Part shown: positions 58,650 through 64,000 of the stretch, in pieces
Position numbering within the stretch: the stretch's first letter is position 1
Layout: each line of letters opens with the position of its first letter
Assembly (NCBI GenBank): GCA_027422505.1
Contig: JAPQWV010000018.1
Span: forward strand, 18,618,001 to 18,682,000
DNA: 64,000 nucleotides
Reading direction: 5' to 3'
Source: Craterostigma plantagineum
Lineage: Eukaryota; Streptophyta; Magnoliopsida; Lamiales; Linderniaceae
The notes under the pieces: generated by a model
Seen by the model: the letters and a program-made list of their open reading frames with translations, nothing else
Databases searched by the model: none
Told to the model about the DNA's origin: nothing
Made by a program: the position numbers and the translations under genes

Positions 58650-60283
58650 TCACTCCACCTGAAGAAACATGTCCACCCGCTTTTTCATAAAAGGCTCGTG
58701 AAGATCCTCAGACGCTTTGCGTTTCAATGGGGATGTCCTCGTATGAGAGGACACATGGCTGTTTTTGGTACGTTTGAATTTCCGAGGTGCACGTCTCGGG
58801 CTAAAAACTGAACCGCCGGAACTCGTCATAGTCGCAGTCTTGGTCTCGTTCACTTCTTGCAAGCCTTGATCTCGCCTCATCTGGGTGAGTAGTTCCATCA
58901 TAGATTCCAAGTTCGAGGTAGAGGCTAGTTTAGCATATGAGGTGATCACTGATAGGTCGAGTGGTGGTTTTAGGGGTTGAGCTTGGTTAGATCGTCACTC
59001 ACATGTTGAGATTTATGAGTTGTTGAGTGGCTTGGATTCGTCAGTTGTTTGGAGTTAGTCGTGTGCATAGGGTCGGCTGGATGTTTATTATTGGGTTCGG
59101 TGGGCTGGGTTTGGTTTTGATTCAGCTTAGTGGGCTTTTCCCTGAAAGAGATTAGTGGTGTGGAATGGGATAAGGGTTTATGGACCTCGAGACGATGGGT
59201 TGAGAGGGGGGAAATAAACTTGGATGGATTGGATTATGGAGTGAGGTAAACAAGGTTTGGGGTGGAGTAATGTACGGCTCAGCAATTAAGGAGGGCAATA
59301 TTCTACGACCTATTGGTTGATTAATGAGAGTTAAATTTCGGAATAATACCGGTTGAGGTAGAGAGAAGATCACTCGGATTGGGCAAGATTTCAGGGTTTT
59401 CGATATCCATATGAAATAGGTTTGATGGATTGAAATTGGGTGGGTCAGGTCGGGTATTGGGACCGGGAGCAGATTTCTGGTTAGAAGGTGGGTTGAACGT
59501 ACCGGCACTCCCGTTTCGGACGATAGCTGATCCTCGAATTTTTTGCATCGCTGGCACATAACGAGCCGCCCGGAGAGACTGATCATATGGTCGAGTGTTC
59601 TCCTTGTTCTGGAAAGCTTCGTCGTACTGCATCTCACAAGACATTTGCCACATGATCGAGCATACCGCAATAGAAGCAAAAATTTGGGAGTCGTTCATAC
59701 TTCAATTCGATCATCGTTTCTTCCCCATCGGACGACTTAATTTTCAGAAATCGTCGCAGCGGCTTCTCGATACCAACTCGCACTTTCAGTCAGACATAAA
59801 CTGTCCATTGTTGGCCTTGAGCATCGACATCCAAAAATCCGCCGAGTTCATCCCCGATCTTCCGTAGTATAGATTCAGATCTTGCCCAGAAAGGGAGATT
59901 ATGAAGCTGAACATGGAACTGACATTTCGTTAAGTCCACCTTCAAAGGGTCTCCAGAGTTATCAAGTGAAGCCAGGACCATCAGATGTTTTTCGAATGCC
60001 CAAGGTGATGCCTCAAGAATTCGGCGGCGATCAGCTTCGTGGAAAAAGCTAACAACGAATCTTTGTTCCCCAACTTGATGCATTGTCATCCCTCGGCCCG
60101 GCATGAAAGCAGTCTCAAGTGTCGCCTTCAAAGCCGAGAAGTTGAAAGATTTCCGGGATAATTCCTTCCCACAATAGGAAACGCCTTTTTCCTCTCCTGT
60201 CCCTCTCCATTATCACTACCTTCATCAGAAATATTTAGCCCAGGTAATTCTTCTTCCGTTAACTCAATGTCCGTCGCCGCCAT
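58650..60283 (-). pseudogene. LINE ORF1 (DUF4283 / zinc knuckle), broken
   Basis: It begins MAATDIELTEEELPG at 60283. The DUF4283 part is clear (QRFVVSFFHEADRRRILEAS; WAFEKHLMVL; LPFWARSESILRKIG), and a CCHC-type knuckle (LPNFCFYCGMLDH) follows near 59640-59700. Frameshifts occur near 60130 and after the knuckle, and a stop lies at 59790. The C-terminal part is Ser/Thr/Pro-rich and ends near 58650. ORF1 proteins bind the element's RNA. Confidence 0.8.
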
Positions 60284-60661
60284 TAGAGATTTAGCTCGCA
60301 AGAGACCACGCACAGCGACGCAACGGATGAAATCGGTCCAAGCTCTGACAGTACCTATCAAAAAGAGATTCGTTAGACGGTCACAGATATGGTGTGTACA
60401 TCCTTGAAAAAATTAAATGGAGAGACTTATATTGGAATAGGTAGCACCCGGGAAAGAGAGTCTCTGAAGCAATGGAGTTTTGTACGAGATTTCTGGGAAG
60501 TCAGACGTTCGCTACAGTTCGGTGAATCAAATTCAGAAAAACACCCCACGGGGAGGAGAAAAAAAAATCTCACAAAGAGAGAAAAGCTCTCAGACGGAGA
60601 GAAAAGCACTCATCTTCAAGCCTAGGTTGATGGTGGGTAAGAGTCGGGGAAGAGCTGCGAT

Positions 60662-60674
60662 GGTCTGTAGTATC
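60662..60674. other. LINE target-site duplication, right copy
   Basis: GGTCTGTAGTATC, identical to 54458-54470. Confidence 0.85.
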
Positions 60675-61184
60675 GAAGTTGGTAATAATGGATGTGGGAA
60701 ATGCATCAGTCAACCAAAAGTTCCACCATAGTGCGAGGTTAACATAGCATGATATTAACAACTTCAAAGCGAGCAGTGGTCACAAAGAAGACGAATGGTC
60801 TTCAAGTACTCGGTCTTCCCTTTCGTTAAATATATCAATCATCTTTTATTCCACATGGACAGGATTTACAGAGGACATGGATCCATTTGAGAATTTAACC
60901 TATGGAGGGAGAGGATGGAGTTTGAAATAGCCTTCGTTTTCCAATCATTGGGCTTCATTATTTCGTCACTACTTATACGATTCCTTCAAGGATCAGTGTC
61001 AAACAAACTTGTTCAAGCCATAAAATTCAATAAACTTTACCTCTTTGACTGATTCATAAAAGTGGTCTCGGAAAAAGTACTAGTGCAAAGAAAAAGAGGA
61101 CCCCAAAACACAGCAAATAGCCACAAACACAACCATCAGACAAGTAGAAACTCGGTAACCCCTTCAATCAAAATGTGAGCTCCA
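60675..61184. other. KRI1 3' side
   Basis: About 510 bp after the KRI1 stop. It likely holds the 3' UTR; no gene was seen. Confidence 0.4.
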
Positions 61185-63032
61185 TCACCGATTCTTATTC
61201 TTACGTTTCGATTGAATTTTCCCATAAGCCATAAGCCTAGATTGTGATAGCTTAAGTTCAGCTTGACGACGCCTTCGCTTCGCTTTGCTTGATACGGAAG
61301 AGCTCTCGTCAACATTTGATTCGCTTTCCTTAACGACTTTGTTTGCTTCATTAACAACAATTTTCCTCTTTTTCATATCTGTATTCTTAATATCAGATGA
61401 CTGGCCCGCAATCAACTCGTTGGCTCTCTGCTTTAGCTGAATAGTCTTCACACGAGGAACTTTCCATTCCTTTTCCCTGTATGGAGCGATTCTCTTCAGC
61501 GAAACGTATTGATTTAATTCCTTGTCATCCACGGTGAGAAGCTCTTCTGAGCTCAATCCGAATCTTTTGCTCTTCACTGATCTGTACTTAAACCTGGTTT
61601 TCAAGTCTCCAATGGTGTCTTCATAATCCAATTTGAGATACTCGTCCAACAGCTGTTCCCTAAGAGCTTTTTCTTCTTCATTTACCTCATTCTTGTCCAA
61701 ATTACAGCCACGGTTTTCCAAGATTTTCTCTCTTGCAGACGAAAAACCATTCCCTGTCTCGTTTATCCCATCCCAACCCTTTGGAAATCCAAACAATTCA
61801 TTCTCTTTATCAAAATCAGGCTTTTCAAAATCCTCCTCCTCATCTTCATCACTGCCAAACTGGGGATCAACATCTTCAGCCTCATAATATCCATCATCAA
61901 ATGCTTTCTTCATCTTCATATCATACTCCTCAGGATCAAACTCACCTTCTAAATCATCCTCATCCATGAATGGAACACCCTCTTCACCGACACCAGCAAC
62001 CTCTCTAATCTTTTGCAACTTCACGTTAATCTCTTTTTTCTTTAGATTCTTCAACCTTTTTAGTTCCTCTTCTTTCTCAAATTTGGCTTGTGCTTCTCTC
62101 TCTTTTTTCCTCTCTCTTTGTGACTTTCTTACGCTCTCTTTCCTTCTCACTGAACCCTCCACATTTCTTGAATGGGACATCACTCTATCTCCAGCATTCT
62201 CCTCAAATCGGAAATTGTATTCGTGTTCGTAGTCTTCTTGCCTCTCTATTTCCTCCTCGTCCTCGGAAAATTCGATCTCATCACCCTCAATGCCATTATT
62301 CTTGCTCTCATCAATCCACATTTTATTTCGGAAATATTCTTTTAGAAACTTCGAATGCTCATCCAAGTTATCATCATCTCCAAAATACTCGTCCAACTTC
62401 TCCGCAATGTTCTCATCACAATCTTCATCGCCATCCAATTCTCCACCCTTCACCTTCAAAAGTTCACCTTCACCCCCATTATCTTTCTCCACCGCTTCTA
62501 AAAATTCCTTCCTCAGAGCTTCTTGCTCTTCGTTATAACTCTTCACTTTATTTTCTTCATCATAATTAGGTTCATCTTCATCGTCAATCAGCTCTGGACC
62601 TGACTCGATCAAATGCTTTGACAGAACATCTTTCAAGTACATAGATTTCTTCTTCTTTGTCCCGCCATCCTTACTGTTTCCCGAATCAATTTCATTATCT
62701 TCTATACAACCAATATCATCTTCACCATCCGATCCCGAGTCAAATAACTTGGCAGTTTTATCCCTCAAAATGGGGTATTGATTCTTCACCTTAATCAAAG
62801 CATCAAAGAACTTGGAATCATTTTTCTTACTCTGTTTGCTCACATCCTCGTCTTCTTCAGAGTCTGAAGAAGAAGATTCCACGGCACCCTTCTTCTTCAG
62901 CTCCTCGTATCTTTGCAATTCCTCGCGTTTTTTGTTGTGTTCGAAGCGTTTAGCAAATTCCTTATTAATTTCGATCTTCGATCCGTCGTCGTCCAAGCCT
63001 CCATCGCCGTCAAAGAGCTGAAGAGGTGCCAT
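61185..63032 (-). CDS. KRI1: KRI1-like ribosome biogenesis protein
   Basis: A single exon of 615 residues. The start was set at MAPLQLFDGDGG, after a short non-conserved in-frame run from 63119. The N-terminal Kri1 region (EINKEFAKRFEHNKKREELQ) is followed by long acidic stretches (for example 120-135, 230-250 and 390-430), a basic coiled coil (VRKSQRERKKEREAQ) and the conserved C-terminal Kri1 domain (TRFKYRSVKSKRFGLSSEEL; YVSLKRIAPYREKEW). The end is Lys/Arg-rich, as for a nucleolar protein. In yeast Kri1 works with Krr1 in early processing of 18S rRNA and building of the 40S subunit; the same role is inferred. The gene is intact and lies head to head with the gene at 63242. Confidence 0.93.
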   Translation of the reverse strand: MAPLQLFDGDGGLDDDGSKIEINKEFAKRFEHNKKREELQRYEELKKKGAVESSSSDSEEDEDVSKQSKKNDSKFFDALIKVKNQYPILRDKTAKLFDSGSDGEDDIGCIEDNEIDSGNSKDGGTKKKKSMYLKDVLSKHLIESGPELIDDEDEPNYDEENKVKSYNEEQEALRKEFLEAVEKDNGGEGELLKVKGGELDGDEDCDENIAEKLDEYFGDDDNLDEHSKFLKEYFRNKMWIDESKNNGIEGDEIEFSEDEEEIERQEDYEHEYNFRFEENAGDRVMSHSRNVEGSVRRKESVRKSQRERKKEREAQAKFEKEEELKRLKNLKKKEINVKLQKIREVAGVGEEGVPFMDEDDLEGEFDPEEYDMKMKKAFDDGYYEAEDVDPQFGSDEDEEEDFEKPDFDKENELFGFPKGWDGINETGNGFSSAREKILENRGCNLDKNEVNEEEKALREQLLDEYLKLDYEDTIGDLKTRFKYRSVKSKRFGLSSEELLTVDDKELNQYVSLKRIAPYREKEWKVPRVKTIQLKQRANELIAGQSSDIKNTDMKKRKIVVNEANKVVKESESNVDESSSVSSKAKRRRRQAELKLSQSRLMAYGKIQSKRKNKNR

Positions 63033-63241
63033 TGAACAGGGATTTAGAAGCTTCTGCTGATTTGGGGGACTTGATGTAGGGCTTACGAGAGAGAATAGAA
63101 GCAGATCGACCATGTACAAAGGCTCTAAAGTCTAAAGCCCAGTAATATGTTGGGCTTGCAGCTATGATCCATTGGTCTCAATTCATTATAGTGACATCGG
63201 AAAAACGATGATCGAATCCACGGAGACGAGAAACGAGAGAG
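63033..63241. promoter_or_regulatory. Bidirectional promoter, KRI1 / small unknown gene
   Basis: Only 209 bp separate the two divergent start codons. No clear TATA box on either side, which is usual for broadly expressed plant genes. Confidence 0.6.
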
Positions 63242-63990
63242 ATGAGAGGGGTTGGAGGGCCTTTATTGTGCATCAGCGATCTGTTAAGCGACGTCGCGGA
63301 AGATGATATCAATTCCGGCGCGGTGGAACGCAACGCGCCACCTGATGACGTGTATAACGTTCCTCCGTCTGATCTGCCCAAATTATTCCAGGTACCTTCG
63401 GTATCCGATTTCTGCTTTTTGGAAATGAAATTGAAGAAAAAATACGGTTCAGCTGCGAGTGAAGTGGGAGAAGGATTGTGGAAATAGTTCGACCAGCTTT
63501 GATTCATATTTTTTCTGAGGAAGCTCCTTGTAGTCATATTTCTGCTGCAGTAGGTCAACTTGCCATTGTTAGTGGCAAAGATCTTTGATTTATTGTTTTC
63601 TTGCTTGCTTAGGACAACTTCAAAGAACTGAACTCAGCATTCAAGAAAGGTACAGACCACTCTTGGACAGCTCTCACGCTTAAGGTATACCAATACAATA
63701 TATACATCATTCCTGCCAATTCATTACTTACTACAGCGGACAATGAAACCTGATTGATTTATGTCATCTAGCATTTGCTGTATTGTTACATTTTAGACTC
63801 ATTGAAAATCTCTCAGCTGTGTTCTGCGTTGGAAACTGCCAACGAGTTGATCCTCACTGCAAACTCGCATGTAGCCTCATTATCTGAAAAGGTTGAGGAG
63901 ATAGAGAGAACTGTCAATCGAAGAAATTCTACCATTGAAGCCGCCAAAGCCATCATTCAAGATTCTGCTAAAAAGCAACCCTTATTGTGA
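63242..63990 (+). CDS. Small plant-conserved protein of unknown function
   Basis: Three exons: 63242-63391, 63613-63684, 63817-63990; 131 residues. It opens MRGVGGPLLCISDLLSDVAE, has NVPPSDLPKLFQ and DHSWTALTLK, and ends in a coiled coil (LCSALETANELILTANSHVA; LSEKVEEIERTVNRRNSTIE). I recall similar short plant proteins with this opening and the TALTLK-LC-AL junction, but no function. The third exon could instead start at 63772, in frame, adding 15 residues; I prefer 63817 for the better fit to relatives. A small helical adaptor is possible, but that is a guess. Confidence 0.72.
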
Positions 63991-64000
63991 AAGGAAATGG

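Larger units (their letters stand above)
54471..60661 (-). mobile_element. Complete but decayed L1-type LINE
   Basis: A 6,191-bp minus-strand element framed by two exact copies of GGTCTGTAGTATC. The 3' end is an A-tail (T-run near 54473-54481), and the 5' end begins ATCGCAGCTCTTCCCCGAC after the duplication. From 5' to 3' it holds ORF1 (DUF4283 and a CCHC knuckle), then ORF2 (endonuclease, reverse transcriptase, zinc-binding domain, RNase H). The exact duplication means the whole element, leader included, was copied in at once. Both ORFs now carry stops and frameshifts, so it can no longer move on its own. Confidence 0.88.

Noticed and set aside
61633..62569. Ser-rich plus-strand frames over KRI1
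   Set aside because: Antisense reading of acidic GAA/GAT codons gives Ser/Phe-rich nonsense.

Overview
This is nuclear DNA of a eudicot plant; the species cannot be fixed from the window. The evidence is many GT-AG introns, AT-rich introns and spacers, and plant-only families (LEA4-5, PnsB2, clade D PP2C, KIN-7 kinesin, SUT1-type sucrose carrier). Gene models below were built by hand: exon ends come from splice sites, reading phase and family alignment from memory, so each is a prediction.

Layout. 1-465: last two exons of an IGHMBP2-like helicase (+). 985-1542: two-exon LEA4-5-type gene (-) with a G-box promoter. 2010-16498: one 14.5-kb Mutator-like element (MULE) bounded by degenerate inverted repeats and a perfect 10-bp target duplication (GTATTATTGA). 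It carries an intact MURA transposase (-) in the middle and two related DUF1985/Ulp1-type genes pointing inward from the two ends. It also holds a small DEK_C-domain ORF near the left end and seven clusters of short GGGWCCC-centred repeats between the genes. 17087-18282: broken actin gene. 18810-20380: clade D PP2C (-). 22340-22744: a short non-autonomous element with its own near-perfect 9-bp target duplication. 23752-32697: 22-exon KIN-7 kinesin (+). 33411-38862: NST1-like plant-conserved protein (+) with a probable GC-AG intron. 39341-40500: PnsB2 of the chloroplast NDH complex (-). 41000-48943: 15-exon CPSF_A/DDB1-family protein (+). 48944-52089: spacer with two LINE-type tails in opposite orientation. 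52090-53559: intronless sucrose/H+ symporter (-). 54471-60661: a whole but decayed LINE (-) with a perfect 13-bp target duplication. 61185-63032: KRI1 (-), divergent from a small gene of unknown function (63242-63990, +).

The most unusual object is the MULE. It resembles the published KAONASHI class of MULEs that carry Ulp1-like genes, but holds two such genes in inverted arrangement. The right-hand one keeps a full His-Asp-Cys protease triad. The left-hand one has Arg and Asp where His and Cys should be, so it looks like a pseudoprotease. Both start 65-66 bp downstream of a shared ~84-bp promoter-like module; two more copies of that module lie orphaned beyond the transposase. The host genes are ordinary housekeeping, stress and transport genes with no apparent functional link to each other.
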